Positions 34,640-44,700 of a DNA stretch of 64,000 nucleotides are shown here, one piece after another. Made by a program: the position numbers and the translations under genes. The DNA is from Pseudomonas sp. B20(2017). GTDB taxonomy: Bacteria > Pseudomonadota > Gammaproteobacteria > Pseudomonadales > Pseudomonadaceae. The notes beneath the pieces were generated by a model that ran no database searches, was not told where the DNA came from, and saw only the letters and a program-made list of their open reading frames with translations. Every line of letters begins with the position of its first letter. The stretch's first letter is position 1. The stretch lies in the NCBI RefSeq assembly GCF_002113125.1, contig NZ_NEJP01000015.1:1-64000 (forward strand), written 5' to 3'.

Positions 34640-37438
34640 ATGGCATTGAAATCCCCCGCGTTTCGTAAAAAATTTCCGTTGTTGGTAACCGGCAGTCTGC
34701 TGGCTATGCAACCTCTGGCCAGTTCATTCGTTGTTGCCGCCGAGCAGTATGACTGCGCCGTGTCGGCAACGGGTGGCTGGGCCTGCTCGCCGAAGACGCC
34801 GGCCGCTGCCTTGCCGCCGCGTCCCGTGCATGACGGCAGTGCCGTCAGCGCCGCTGGCGAAGCCCCGGCTCAGAGCGGCTCCACCGCGGAGTCCGGGCCC
34901 AAGCCGGTACTGGTTACCGAGTCCAAGGGCCGCGGCCTGAAATCCCGTAGCGAAGACTACAGTCACCTCGACTGGGTTCCGCGCGAGAAGCTCACCGCCG
35001 CCCAACTGGCCGAGACCGGTCCTTACTGCTCTGGTTCCTATATCGAACCGATTCGTCCTGGCATGAATGACAAGACGAATAAAAGTGACGCCCCGACCTT
35101 CATCGGTGCCAAGGCATCGCGTTATCAGCAGGATTCGCAGGTCGCGAGTCTGGCCGGTGACGTGGTCATGCGTCAGGGCAGCATGCAGGTCGAAGCCGAC
35201 GAGGCCAACCTGTATCAGGCCGAAAGCCGTGGCGAACTGGCGGGCAACGTGCGCATTCGCGACAACGGCGCGCTGATCGTCGGCGACCACGCCGATGTGC
35301 AGCTCGACACCGGTGAAGCCAAGGTCGACAACGCCGAATACGTGATGCACAAGTCGCGCATCCGCGGTAACGCGCTGTACGCCAAGCGTGCCGAAAACGC
35401 GATCATCCGTCTGAAGGACGGCACGTACACCACGTGCGAACCGAACAGCAACGCCTGGCAGCTCAAGGGCAACAACATCACCCTGAACCCTGCCACCGGC
35501 TTCGGTACTGCGACCAACGTGACGCTGCGGGTCAAGGACATTCCGGTTCTGTACACGCCGTACATCTACTTCCCGATCGACGATCGTCGTCAGTCGGGTT
35601 TCCTGCCGCCGACCATCGGCACCGGCAGCGACACCGGCTTCATGCTGGTGACCCCGTACTACTTCAACCTGGCGCCGAACTACGATGCCACGTTGTATCC
35701 ACGCTACATGGCTAAACGCGGTCTGTTGATGGAAGGCGAGTTCCGCTATCTGACCAAGTCGAGCGAAGGCCAGTTCGGTGCCGCGTACCTCAACGACGAG
35801 GACGACGAGCGCAAGGGCCAGACCGACTACGACAAGACTCGCTACATGTACAACTGGCAACACAAGGGTGGTCTCGACTCCCGCGTGTTCACCCAGGTGG
35901 ATTACACCAAGATCAGCGATCCTTATTACTTCCAGGACCTGCAGACCGACCAGATCGGCGTGAAAAGTGCCGACTACGTGAACCAGCAGGGCTCGGTCAC
36001 CTATCGTGGCGACAGCTACACCGCCCGGTTGAACGCCCAGGCGTACCAGCTGGCAACCGTATCGAACATCACACCGTATGACCGTCTGCCGCAGATCACC
36101 TTCAATGGTCAGCTGCCGTATCACCCGGAAGGCCTGAACTTCGATTACGAGACCGAGATCGTGCGGTTTGATCGCGATCTGAAAAACGGCAACTTCGTGA
36201 ATGAAGACGGCACTATCGAGCCTCGACTAGACAACAACGTGTTCGGCCTCGCTCGCGCCAATGGCGACCGCCTGAATCTGAAACCAGGCGTCAGCCTGCC
36301 GATGAACTGGACCTATGGCTTCCTCAAGCCGTCGCTGAAGTACCAGTACACCCAGTACCAACTGGATCTGGACGGCACCGGCAAGTCGCAGATTGCTGCC
36401 CAGACCGCAGAGCAGAACAAACTCAACGGTACCTTCGACAGCAACCAGAGTCGCGGCGTCCCGATCGCCAGTGTTGATGGTGGCCTGTACTTCGACCGTG
36501 ACACTTCCTACTTTGGCAAGAACTACCGCCAGACCCTGGAACCACGCCTGTTCTACCTCTATGTGCCTGAGGTGGACCAGGAAGACATTCCGGTATTTGA
36601 CACCAGTGAGTACACCTTCAACTACGCCTCGCTGTTCCGCGACAACCGCTTCTCCGGTTCCGACCGTGTCGGCGACGAGAACAAGCTGTCGCTGGGCGTG
36701 ACCAGCCGCTGGATCGAAGACGACGGCTTCGAGCGTCAACGCATCAGCGTCGGCCAGGCCCTGTACTTCAAGGACCGCAAGGTTCAACTCCCGGGTATCG
36801 CGTTCAACGATCGCGACGACGCCAAATCCAGCGTCTCGCCATACGCGTTGGAATACGAATACCGCTGGAACCGCGACTGGCGTACCACTGCCGACTACAA
36901 CTGGGATCCAGACAGCCGCAGCCCGCGTTCCGGCAGCGCGATGTTCCACTACCAGCCTGAAGACAACCCGAACAAGGTGGTCAACGTCGGCTATCGCTAT
37001 CGCAACGACCAGGTCCGTTACGACCAGAACACCGGTAAATGGTCGGTGGGTGGTGGTGACTACGGCACCCCGGGCCAGCCTGGCTACGTGAAGGACTACT
37101 ACAAGATCCAGCAGCATGATTTCTCGGTCATCTGGCCGATCGTTCCGCAGTGGAGCGCGATCAGCCGCTGGCAGTACGACTACAACCGCAACCGCACGCT
37201 GGAAGCCTTCGGTGGTTTCGAGTATGACAACTGCTGCTGGAAACTGCGCCTGATCAACCGTTACTGGGTCAGCTATGACGAATTCAGTCAGAACGCCCCG
37301 GAAAACGAAAAAGGCGACCACGGCGTCTTCCTCCAAATTGTTCTGAAGGGACTCGGCGGCCTCACCGGCGCCAAGGTAGAGAGCTTCCTCGACAAAGGCA
37401 TCCAAGGTTATCGTCAACGTGAAGACCAAGCTTTCTGA
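34640..37438 (+). CDS. lptD: LPS-assembly protein LptD
   Basis: Outer-membrane beta-barrel that inserts lipopolysaccharide into the outer leaflet with LptE. It has 932 aa from the ATG at 34640. A signal peptide (about 1-33) is followed by a Pseudomonas-type N-terminal insert and then the OstA/LptA-like jellyroll (about 140-260). The C-terminal barrel contains the adjacent CC pair in DNCCWKLRL used for the essential disulfides. Its 3' end overlaps surA by 20 bp. Confidence 0.95.
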   Translation: MALKSPAFRKKFPLLVTGSLLAMQPLASSFVVAAEQYDCAVSATGGWACSPKTPAAALPPRPVHDGSAVSAAGEAPAQSGSTAESGPKPVLVTESKGRGLKSRSEDYSHLDWVPREKLTAAQLAETGPYCSGSYIEPIRPGMNDKTNKSDAPTFIGAKASRYQQDSQVASLAGDVVMRQGSMQVEADEANLYQAESRGELAGNVRIRDNGALIVGDHADVQLDTGEAKVDNAEYVMHKSRIRGNALYAKRAENAIIRLKDGTYTTCEPNSNAWQLKGNNITLNPATGFGTATNVTLRVKDIPVLYTPYIYFPIDDRRQSGFLPPTIGTGSDTGFMLVTPYYFNLAPNYDATLYPRYMAKRGLLMEGEFRYLTKSSEGQFGAAYLNDEDDERKGQTDYDKTRYMYNWQHKGGLDSRVFTQVDYTKISDPYYFQDLQTDQIGVKSADYVNQQGSVTYRGDSYTARLNAQAYQLATVSNITPYDRLPQITFNGQLPYHPEGLNFDYETEIVRFDRDLKNGNFVNEDGTIEPRLDNNVFGLARANGDRLNLKPGVSLPMNWTYGFLKPSLKYQYTQYQLDLDGTGKSQIAAQTAEQNKLNGTFDSNQSRGVPIASVDGGLYFDRDTSYFGKNYRQTLEPRLFYLYVPEVDQEDIPVFDTSEYTFNYASLFRDNRFSGSDRVGDENKLSLGVTSRWIEDDGFERQRISVGQALYFKDRKVQLPGIAFNDRDDAKSSVSPYALEYEYRWNRDWRTTADYNWDPDSRSPRSGSAMFHYQPEDNPNKVVNVGYRYRNDQVRYDQNTGKWSVGGGDYGTPGQPGYVKDYYKIQQHDFSVIWPIVPQWSAISRWQYDYNRNRTLEAFGGFEYDNCCWKLRLINRYWVSYDEFSQNAPENEKGDHGVFLQIVLKGLGGLTGAKVESFLDKGIQGYRQREDQAF

Positions 37439-38735
37439 TTGTCTGCGCCCGCTGATGCTGGGCGCGCTGTTCCTGGGTACTGCGGCCAACGCCGCGGTGC
37501 AGTCCATCGATAAAGTGGTGGCCATCGTCGACAACGACGTGGTCATGCAGAGCCAGCTGGATCAACGCGTCCACGAAGTTCAGCAAACCATCGCCAAGCG
37601 TGGCGGCGGTCTGCCGCCTCCGGGCGTACTGGATCAGCAGGTGCTCGAACGCCTGATCGTCGAAAACCTGCAATTGCAGATCGGCGAACGTTCCGGCATC
37701 CGTATCACCGATGAAGAGCTGAATCAGGCGGTTGGCACCATTGCCCAGCGCAACAACATGACCCCGGAGCAGTTCCGCATCGCCCTGTCCCGCGATGGCC
37801 TGTCCTATGAGGACGCTCGCGAGCAGATCCGTCGTGAAATGATCATCAGCCGTGTACGCCAGCGTCGTGTGGCCGAACGTATTCAGGTCTCGGAACAGGA
37901 AGTGAAGAACTTCCTCGCCTCCGACCTGGGCAAGATGCAACTGTCCGAAGAACTGCACCTGGCCAACATCCTGATTCCGACCCCGGAAAGCGCCAACTCC
38001 GAAGCGATTCAGAGTGCTGCTCGCAAGGCAATGGACGTTTACCAGCAGCTCAAACAAGGTGCCGACTTCGGCCAGATGGCCGTGGCCAACTCCGCAAGCG
38101 ACAACGCGCTGGAAGGCGGCGATATGGGCTGGCGTAAAGCTGCTCAACTGCCACCGCCGTTCGACCGTGAACTGAGCAGCATGACGCCGGGCGACATCAC
38201 TCAACCGGCACGCACTCCGGGTGGTTTCATCATTCTGAAGCTGCTGGAAAAGCGTGGTGGCGAAAGCCAGATGCGCGACGAAGTGCATGTGCGTCACATC
38301 CTGGTCAAGCCAAGTCCGGTTCGCGACGAAGCCAAGACCAAGGAACTGGCTCAGTCGCTCTACAACCGCATCGAAGCCGGTGAAGATTTCGCCGAACTGG
38401 CCAAGAAGTATTCGGAAGACCCGGGGTCTGCCCTCAACGGCGGCGACCTGAACTGGATCGACCCGAACGCACTGGTACCGGAATTCCGCGCCGTGATGGC
38501 CAAGTCCCCGCAGGGTCAGCTGTCCAAGCCGTTCCAGACCCAGTACGGCTGGCACGTTCTGGAAGTCCTTGGCCGTCGCGCCACCGACAGCACCGAACAG
38601 GCCCGTGAGCAGCAAGCAATGACCGTACTGCGTAACCGCAAATACGACGAAGAGCTGCAAACCTGGCTGCGTCAGATCCGTGACGAAGCGTACGTAGAGA
38701 TCAAACTCCCTGGTGCAGACCAGGCAGCGCAGTGA
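37419..38735 (+). CDS. surA: periplasmic chaperone/peptidyl-prolyl isomerase SurA
   Basis: Escorts outer-membrane proteins, including LptD, across the periplasm. It has 438 aa with a GTG start at 37419 inside the end of lptD. A signal peptide (about 1-24) precedes the SurA N domain (to about 165). Two parvulin domains follow, with LHLANILIP and VHVRHILVKP at their starts. The overlap with lptD and the 4-bp overlap with pdxA show tight coupling. Confidence 0.95.
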   Translation: MKTKLSDCLRPLMLGALFLGTAANAAVQSIDKVVAIVDNDVVMQSQLDQRVHEVQQTIAKRGGGLPPPGVLDQQVLERLIVENLQLQIGERSGIRITDEELNQAVGTIAQRNNMTPEQFRIALSRDGLSYEDAREQIRREMIISRVRQRRVAERIQVSEQEVKNFLASDLGKMQLSEELHLANILIPTPESANSEAIQSAARKAMDVYQQLKQGADFGQMAVANSASDNALEGGDMGWRKAAQLPPPFDRELSSMTPGDITQPARTPGGFIILKLLEKRGGESQMRDEVHVRHILVKPSPVRDEAKTKELAQSLYNRIEAGEDFAELAKKYSEDPGSALNGGDLNWIDPNALVPEFRAVMAKSPQGQLSKPFQTQYGWHVLEVLGRRATDSTEQAREQQAMTVLRNRKYDEELQTWLRQIRDEAYVEIKLPGADQAAQ

Positions 38736-39721
38736 AACCCAAGCGTTTCGCGCTGACACCCGGCGAACCGGCCGGCATCGGTCCCGACCTGTGCCTGCTG
38801 CTCGCCTCGCAAGCCCAGCCACACCCCCTGATTGCCATCACCAGCCGCGACCTGCTCCAAGAGCGGGCCGCGCAGCTGGGGCTGGCCGTCAGTCTGCTGG
38901 AAGTCGCACCGGGCAATTGGCCGGACGTTCCGGCGCCCGCCAACAGCCTGTATGTCTGGGACACCCCGCTCAGCGCCCCCGTGGTCGCCGGGCAACTGGA
39001 CAAGGCCAACGCCGCATTCGTCCTCGAAACCCTGACCCGCGCCGGCACTGGCTGCGTGAACGGCGACTTCGCCGGAATGATCACCGCCCCGGTGCACAAG
39101 GGCGTGATCAACGAATCGGGCATCGCGTTTTCCGGTCATACTGAATTTCTCGCCGACCTGACCCACACCGCCCAAGTGGTGATGATGCTCGGCACCCGCG
39201 GTTTGCGCGTGGCGCTGGTCACCACTCACCTGCCCTTGCGCGACATCGCCGATGCGATCACACCGGAGCGGCTGGAGCGGGTCACGCGGATTCTGCACGC
39301 TGATCTGCAACAAAAATTCGGTATCGCCCAACCGCGCATCCTGGTCTGCGGGCTCAATCCGCACGCCGGTGAAGGCGGACACCTGGGCCATGAAGAAATC
39401 GACATCATCGAACCCACATTGGAGCGCCTGCGCGGCGAGGGCATGGACCTTCGTGGCCCGCTGCCTGCCGACACTCTGTTTACCCCCAAATATCTGGAGC
39501 ACTGCGACGCAGTGCTGGCGATGTACCACGACCAGGGCCTGCCCGTGCTGAAATACAAAGGCTTCGGCGCCGCGGTCAACGTGACCCTGGGCCTGCCGAT
39601 CATCCGAACTTCGGTCGACCATGGCACCGCCCTGGATCTGGCCGGCAGCGGCAAGATCGACACCGGCAGCCTGCAAGTCGCCCTGGAAACCGCCTACCAG
39701 ATGGCCGAGACCCGTTTATGA
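38732..39721 (+). CDS. pdxA: 4-hydroxythreonine-4-phosphate dehydrogenase
   Basis: NAD-dependent step of pyridoxal-5'-phosphate synthesis. It has 329 aa. Family motifs are LTPGEPAGIGPDL, TAPVHKGVINE, SGHTEFLA, GLNPHAGEGGHLG and the metal-binding MYHDQGLPVLK. The GTG start overlaps the surA stop and the stop overlaps rsmA, in each case by 4 bp. The order surA-pdxA-rsmA-apaG-apaH is the same as in E. coli. Confidence 0.95.
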   Translation: MKPKRFALTPGEPAGIGPDLCLLLASQAQPHPLIAITSRDLLQERAAQLGLAVSLLEVAPGNWPDVPAPANSLYVWDTPLSAPVVAGQLDKANAAFVLETLTRAGTGCVNGDFAGMITAPVHKGVINESGIAFSGHTEFLADLTHTAQVVMMLGTRGLRVALVTTHLPLRDIADAITPERLERVTRILHADLQQKFGIAQPRILVCGLNPHAGEGGHLGHEEIDIIEPTLERLRGEGMDLRGPLPADTLFTPKYLEHCDAVLAMYHDQGLPVLKYKGFGAAVNVTLGLPIIRTSVDHGTALDLAGSGKIDTGSLQVALETAYQMAETRL

Positions 39722-40536
39722 CCGAGCAATACCAACACAAGGCGCGCAAACGCTTTGGCCAGAACTTCCTGCATGATGCCGGCGTTATCGACCGCATCCT
39801 GCGTTCCATCAGTGCCAAGGCCGGCGACCGCATGCTGGAAATCGGGCCGGGCCAGGGCGCACTGACCGCCGGCATTCTCAACTCCGGCGCACAGCTGGAC
39901 GTAGTGGAGCTGGACAAGGACCTGATCCCGATCCTCAACCAGCAGTTTGCCGGCAAGAGCAATTTCAACCTGCATCAGGGCGATGCGCTGAAGTTCGACT
40001 TCAACAGCCTGAATGCTGCGCCGAACAGCCTGCGCGTGATCGGCAACCTGCCGTACAACATCTCCACGCCGCTGATTTTCCACCTGCTGAACAATGCTTC
40101 GATCATTCGCGACATGCACTTCATGTTGCAGAAGGAAGTGGTCGAGCGTCTGGCCGCAGGTCCTGGTGGTGGTGACTGGGGTCGGTTGTCGATCATGGTT
40201 CAGTACCATTGCCGCGTAGAACATCTGTTCAACGTCGGGCCGGGCGCATTCAACCCGCCACCGAAAGTCGACTCGGCGATCGTCCGTCTGGTACCGCACG
40301 CAGTACTGCCGCACCCGGCCAAGGATCATCGCCTGCTCGAGCGCGTGGTTCGCGAAGCTTTCAACCAGCGCCGCAAAACCCTGCGCAACACCCTCAAACA
40401 ACTGCTCAGCAACGCTGAAATCGAAGCCGCCGGCGTTGATGGCAGTCTGCGTCCCGAGCAACTGGATCTGGCGGCATTCGTACGTCTGGCCGACCAGCTC
40501 GCGGTACAGGTCCCGGCAACCCCCGCCGCCGACTGA
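39718..40536 (+). CDS. rsmA: 16S rRNA (A1518/A1519) dimethyltransferase
   Basis: KsgA: dimethylates two adenosines in helix 45 of 16S rRNA late in 30S assembly. It has 272 aa. The SAM-binding motif is EIGPGQGALT, followed by VVELDKDL and the catalytic NLPYNIST. The C-terminal NPPPKVDSAI stretch is typical. It is translationally coupled to pdxA. Confidence 0.96.
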   Translation: MTEQYQHKARKRFGQNFLHDAGVIDRILRSISAKAGDRMLEIGPGQGALTAGILNSGAQLDVVELDKDLIPILNQQFAGKSNFNLHQGDALKFDFNSLNAAPNSLRVIGNLPYNISTPLIFHLLNNASIIRDMHFMLQKEVVERLAAGPGGGDWGRLSIMVQYHCRVEHLFNVGPGAFNPPPKVDSAIVRLVPHAVLPHPAKDHRLLERVVREAFNQRRKTLRNTLKQLLSNAEIEAAGVDGSLRPEQLDLAAFVRLADQLAVQVPATPAAD

Positions 40537-40650
40537 CAGCCGATGAACGCTATCGGGCAGGACGCCACTCTGGTTTACTGCCCGATACTTGCCTAGACTG
40601 ATTCCCCATCAGCTACGCCTCGCGTTCCGCTTCGTTTAAGGCCCTTTTGC

Positions 40651-41031
40651 ATGTCCGATCCTCGTTATCAGGTCGATGTCAGCGTCGTTACCCACTATCT
40701 GGCAGACCAATCGCAACCCGAGCACGACCGCTTCGCCTTCGCCTACACCATCACCGTACAGAATAATGGCGAGCAGCCCGCACGCCTGATGTCGCGTCAC
40801 TGGGTGATCACTGACGGCGACGGCCATGTCGAAGAAGTCCGCGGCGCCGGTGTCGTCGGCCAGCAACCACTGATCGACTCAGGCAAAAGCCACACCTACA
40901 GCAGCGGCACGGTCATGACTACCAAGGTCGGCACCATGCAAGGCACTTACGAAATGGTTGCCAGCGACGGCAAACATTTCGACGCAATCATCAAGCCCTT
41001 CCGCCTCGCCGTCCCCGGAGCCCTGCACTGA
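40651..41031 (+). CDS. apaG: ApaG (Co2+/Mg2+ efflux-associated protein)
   Basis: Small beta-sandwich protein of 126 aa with the family motif FAYTITVQNNGEQPARLMSR and the glycine-rich VRGAGVVGQQP. The biochemical role is not settled; it is linked genetically to magnesium/cobalt resistance in Salmonella. Its TGA overlaps the apaH ATG by one base. A 114-bp gap separates it from rsmA. Confidence 0.93.
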   Translation: MSDPRYQVDVSVVTHYLADQSQPEHDRFAFAYTITVQNNGEQPARLMSRHWVITDGDGHVEEVRGAGVVGQQPLIDSGKSHTYSSGTVMTTKVGTMQGTYEMVASDGKHFDAIIKPFRLAVPGALH

Positions 41032-41912
41032 TGGCGACGTATGCCGTGGGGGACCTGCAAGGCTGCCTCGAACCGCTGAAATGCCTGCTCAAGCAGGTTG
41101 CGTTCGATCCGGCGATCGATCGGCTGTGGCTGGTCGGCGACCTGGTCAACCGTGGCCCGCAATCGCTGGAAACCCTGCGTTTTCTATATGGCATGCGTGA
41201 ATCGCTGGTTTGCGTGCTGGGCAATCACGACCTGCACCTGCTGGCGGCCGCTAAAAAGATCGAGCGCCTGAAAAAGTCCGACACCCTGCGCGAGATTATC
41301 GAAGCCCCCGACGGCCCGGTGCTGATGGAGTGGTTGCGTCAGCAAAAGCTGATGCACTACGACGAAGTGCGTGATGTCGCCATGGCCCACGCCGGCATCC
41401 CGCCGCAATGGTCGCTGCGGCGCGCTCTGAAGTGCGCCGCCGAAGTCGAAACCGCCCTGCGCGACGACAATCTGTTTCCCGCCTACCTCGACGGCATGTA
41501 CGGCAACGAACCGGCGAAGTGGGACAACGATCTCAAAGGCGTCACCCGCCTGCGAGTCATCACCAATTATTTCACCCGCATGCGTTTCTGCACCGCCGAA
41601 GGCAAGCTCGATCTCAAGAGCAAGGAAGGCCTCGACACCGCGCCGCCGGGCTACAAGCCCTGGTTCCAGCACAAGGAACGCAAGACCCGTGGCCTGCGGA
41701 TCATTTTCGGTCACTGGGCGGCGCTGGAAGGCAACGTCCAGGAACCCGGCATCTGCGCCCTCGACACCGGTTGCGTGTGGGGCGGTAGCCTGACCCTGAT
41801 GAATGTCGACAGCGGCGAACGTTTGTCATGCAAATGCGACGAACACGGGGCCGTCCTGCCCAGCGTCGCACCACTGATCACCGAATCTTCTCCCGTCAGC
41901 GCCCCGCGCTAG
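41031..41912 (+). CDS. apaH: bis(5'-nucleosyl)-tetraphosphatase, symmetrical
   Basis: Hydrolyses Ap4A to two ADP and also removes Np4 caps from RNA in E. coli. It has 293 aa. Calcineurin-type phosphoesterase motifs are VGDLQGC, VGDLVNRGP, LGNHD, AHAG and GHWAA. Coupled to apaG. Confidence 0.95.
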   Translation: MATYAVGDLQGCLEPLKCLLKQVAFDPAIDRLWLVGDLVNRGPQSLETLRFLYGMRESLVCVLGNHDLHLLAAAKKIERLKKSDTLREIIEAPDGPVLMEWLRQQKLMHYDEVRDVAMAHAGIPPQWSLRRALKCAAEVETALRDDNLFPAYLDGMYGNEPAKWDNDLKGVTRLRVITNYFTRMRFCTAEGKLDLKSKEGLDTAPPGYKPWFQHKERKTRGLRIIFGHWAALEGNVQEPGICALDTGCVWGGSLTLMNVDSGERLSCKCDEHGAVLPSVAPLITESSPVSAPR

Positions 41913-41945
41913 ACTGCGTTTTCAGCCGAGCCACAGGAGCCCGCC

Positions 41946-42275
41946 ATGAGCGAATTCAAACGTATCCCCCCGGAACAGGCCCAGGCCCTGCGCGAGCAAG
42001 GTGCTGTGGTCGTCGACGTCCGTGACCCGGCAACATTTGCCGCACTGCACATCAGCGGTTCGAAGCATCTGGACAATCATTCCCTGCATGCTTTCATCCA
42101 GGGCGCCGACCTCGATGCCCCCACCGTCGTGGTCTGCTACCACGGCAACTCGAGCCAAGGTGCTGCGGCGTATCTCGTGAGCCAGGGCTTCTCCGACGTC
42201 TACAGCATGGACGGCGGCTTCGAACTGTGGCGTACGACTTTTCCTTCGGAAACTGCGCAAGGCACCTCCGAATAA
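41946..42275 (+). CDS. glpE: thiosulfate sulfurtransferase GlpE
   Basis: Single-domain rhodanese of 109 aa. The catalytic cysteine is C64 in VVCYHGNSSQG. It can transfer sulfane sulfur from thiosulfate to cyanide or thioredoxin. It follows apaH by 33 bp in the same direction and is probably the last gene of the transcript. Confidence 0.92.
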   Translation: MSEFKRIPPEQAQALREQGAVVVDVRDPATFAALHISGSKHLDNHSLHAFIQGADLDAPTVVVCYHGNSSQGAAAYLVSQGFSDVYSMDGGFELWRTTFPSETAQGTSE

Positions 42276-42572
42276 TTTTTTTGTAACGTGCAAGCCCCGG
42301 CTCCCGTGGGCTCGCGCGGTGGCAGACGAACGGTCTGCCACAACTAATTACGTATCTCGCCTTTACCTCCCGAATTCCCAACTATCCTTAAGCCCAGGCC
42401 ATCCAAAACAGGGGAGAGCCGGTACACCGGCGCACGGGTCATCGGGAGTGACTTTCGCGATTTTCGATCGTGGAAGGGTTCTGGGGGGTAAACAACAGCT
42501 GCCATTGCAGCTGCTTGCCAGCATCGACTGAGTGATCCGGCGTCGGCTCCACGTATCGAGCGAGGTGACGTC
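42276..42572 (+). promoter_or_regulatory. intergenic region upstream of prkA
   Basis: Contains a perfect 9-bp hairpin, GTGGCAGAC-GAACG-GTCTGCCAC (42319-42341), which may mark the end of the glpE transcript although a T-run is lacking. Further on, CTATCCTTAA at 42382-42391 resembles an RpoS-type -10 element. YeaG/PrkA is stress-induced in enterics, so a sigmaS promoter is plausible but only inferred. No ORF is supported here. Confidence 0.4.
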
Positions 42573-44495
42573 ATGAGTATCTTTAGCCACTTCCAACAAC
42601 GCTTCGAGTCCACACGCCAGGAAGAATTCTCCCTGCAGGAGTACCTGGAACTGTGCAAAAAGGATCGCAGTGCCTACGTTTCCGCCGCCGAGCGTCTGTT
42701 AATGGCCATCGGCGAACCGGAATTGCTCGACACCTCGACCAATTCGAGGCTGTCGCGAATCTTTTCCAACAAGGTAATCCGTCGCTATCCGGCCTTTGAA
42801 GACTTCCACGGCATGGAAGAATGCATCGACCAGATCGTGTCGTATTTCCGCCATGCGGCCCAAGGCCTGGAAGAGAAGAAACAGATCCTCTATCTGCTCG
42901 GCCCCGTCGGCGGCGGTAAATCGTCTCTGGCCGAGAAGCTGAAACAACTGATGGAAAAAGTGCCCTTCTATGCCATCAAGGGCTCGCCGGTATTCGAATC
43001 GCCACTGGGTCTGTTCAACGCCACCGAAGATGGCGCGATCCTCGAAGAGGACTTCGGCATTCCACGGCGCTATCTGAACACCATCATGTCGCCATGGGCC
43101 ACCAAACGTCTGGCCGAATTCGGCGGCGACATCAGCCAATTCCGCGTGGTCAAGCTGTACCCGTCGATCCTCAACCAGATCGCCGTCGCCAAGACCGAAC
43201 CGGGCGACGAGAACAATCAGGACATTTCCGCTCTGGTCGGTAAAGTCGATATCCGCAAACTCGAAGAATTCCCGCAGAACGACGCCGACGCCTACAGCTA
43301 CTCCGGTGCGCTGTGCCGGGCCAACCAGGGCCTGATGGAATTCGTTGAAATGTTCAAGGCACCGATCAAGGTGCTCCATCCATTGCTGACCGCCACTCAA
43401 GAAGGCAACTACAACAGTACCGAAGGCCTCGGCGCAATTCCGTTCACCGGGATTCTGCTGGCCCACTCCAACGAATCGGAGTGGCACACCTTCCGCAACA
43501 ACAAGAACAACGAAGCCTTCATCGACCGGATCTACATCGTCAAGGTGCCGTACTGCCTGCGGGTCAGTGACGAGGTGAAGATCTACGACAAGCTGCTGTT
43601 CAACAGCTCCCTGTCCAAGGCGCATTGCGCGCCGGATACCCTGAAGATGCTCGCGCAGTTCACCGTACTGTCGCGCCTGAAAGAGCCGGAAAACTCCAAC
43701 ATCTACTCCAAGATGCGCGTGTATGACGGCGAAAACCTCAAGGATACCGATCCGAAGGCCAAGTCGATCCAGGAATACCGCGATGCAGCGGGCGTCGATG
43801 AAGGCATGAACGGTCTGTCGACCCGGTTTGCGTTCAAGATCCTGTCCAAGGTCTTCAACTTCGATCCGCATGAAATCGCTGCCAACCCGGTACACCTGCT
43901 CTATGTGCTGGAACAGCAGATCGAACAGGAACAGTTCCAGGCCGAAACCCGCGAACGCTATCTGCGCTACCTGAAAGAGTACCTGGCGCCGCGTTATATC
44001 GAATTCATCGGCAAGGAGATCCAGACCGCCTACCTCGAGTCTTACAGCGAGTACGGCCAGAACATCTTCGACCGCTACGTGCTGTATGCGGACTTCTGGA
44101 TTCAGGATCAGGAATACCGCGATCCGGAAACCGGCGAGATCCTCAACCGCGTCGCCCTCAACGAGGAGCTGGAAAAAATCGAGAAACCGGCCGGCATCAG
44201 CAATCCAAAGGATTTCCGCAACGAAATCGTCAACTTCGTGTTGCGCGCCCGGGCCAACAACAACGGCAAGAACCCGACCTGGCTCAGCTACGAAAAACTG
44301 CGGGTGGTCATCGAGAAGAAAATGTTCTCGAACACCGAAGACCTGCTACCAGTCATCAGCTTCAACGCCAAGGCCAGCAAAGAGGATCAACAGAAACACA
44401 ACGACTTCGTTACGCGAATGGTCGAACGCGGCTACACCGACAAACAGGTACGACTGCTTTCCGAGTGGTATCTGCGGGTCAGAAAATCACAGTAA
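42573..44495 (+). CDS. prkA: PrkA-family serine protein kinase (YeaG)
   Basis: 640 aa. An AAA+-like N-terminal domain has the P-loop LLGPVGGGKSSLAEKL (about residue 110) and a PrkA C-terminal kinase-like domain follows. In E. coli YeaG is a nitrogen-starvation and stationary-phase protein. PrkA proteins show both ATPase/protease and kinase activity in reports, so the exact activity is open. It heads the prkA-yeaH-ycgB triad; the 205-bp gap before yeaH is structured. Confidence 0.93.
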   Translation: MSIFSHFQQRFESTRQEEFSLQEYLELCKKDRSAYVSAAERLLMAIGEPELLDTSTNSRLSRIFSNKVIRRYPAFEDFHGMEECIDQIVSYFRHAAQGLEEKKQILYLLGPVGGGKSSLAEKLKQLMEKVPFYAIKGSPVFESPLGLFNATEDGAILEEDFGIPRRYLNTIMSPWATKRLAEFGGDISQFRVVKLYPSILNQIAVAKTEPGDENNQDISALVGKVDIRKLEEFPQNDADAYSYSGALCRANQGLMEFVEMFKAPIKVLHPLLTATQEGNYNSTEGLGAIPFTGILLAHSNESEWHTFRNNKNNEAFIDRIYIVKVPYCLRVSDEVKIYDKLLFNSSLSKAHCAPDTLKMLAQFTVLSRLKEPENSNIYSKMRVYDGENLKDTDPKAKSIQEYRDAAGVDEGMNGLSTRFAFKILSKVFNFDPHEIAANPVHLLYVLEQQIEQEQFQAETRERYLRYLKEYLAPRYIEFIGKEIQTAYLESYSEYGQNIFDRYVLYADFWIQDQEYRDPETGEILNRVALNEELEKIEKPAGISNPKDFRNEIVNFVLRARANNNGKNPTWLSYEKLRVVIEKKMFSNTEDLLPVISFNAKASKEDQQKHNDFVTRMVERGYTDKQVRLLSEWYLRVRKSQ

Positions 44496-44528
44496 ACCGC
44501 GGCCGGTCAGACCGGTTGTCGTCAGCCC

Positions 44529-44564
44529 GAGGCCTGTGCCTGCATTTTCTGCTACACAGGCCTC
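44529..44564 (+). other. intercistronic hairpin between prkA and yeaH
   Basis: GAGGCCTGTG and CACAGGCCTC are a perfect 10-bp inverted repeat around a 16-base loop. It lies in the 205-bp gap that separates prkA from yeaH. There is no U-tract, so it may act as an RNA-processing or stability element rather than a terminator. Confidence 0.55.
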
Positions 44565-44700
44565 TGGAAGGTGTTCGAAAGGCGGTAGCGAGGTTCAAGC
44601 AGCACCCAAAGCGCTTGGGGGAGCGTGTACGTCCCTTGGCATTCGGTTCAATGCTGCATGACCGCTCGCCCCTTTGCAGGACAGCTTCTAAGGAGCAGTC

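Noticed and set aside
34724..36124. Long minus-strand ORF opposite lptD (also 1699-3573 opposite the M23 peptidase and 54472-56322 opposite rpoD)
   Set aside because: Shadow frames produced by GC-rich codon use of well supported genes on the plus strand; products are His/Val/Gly-rich without motifs.
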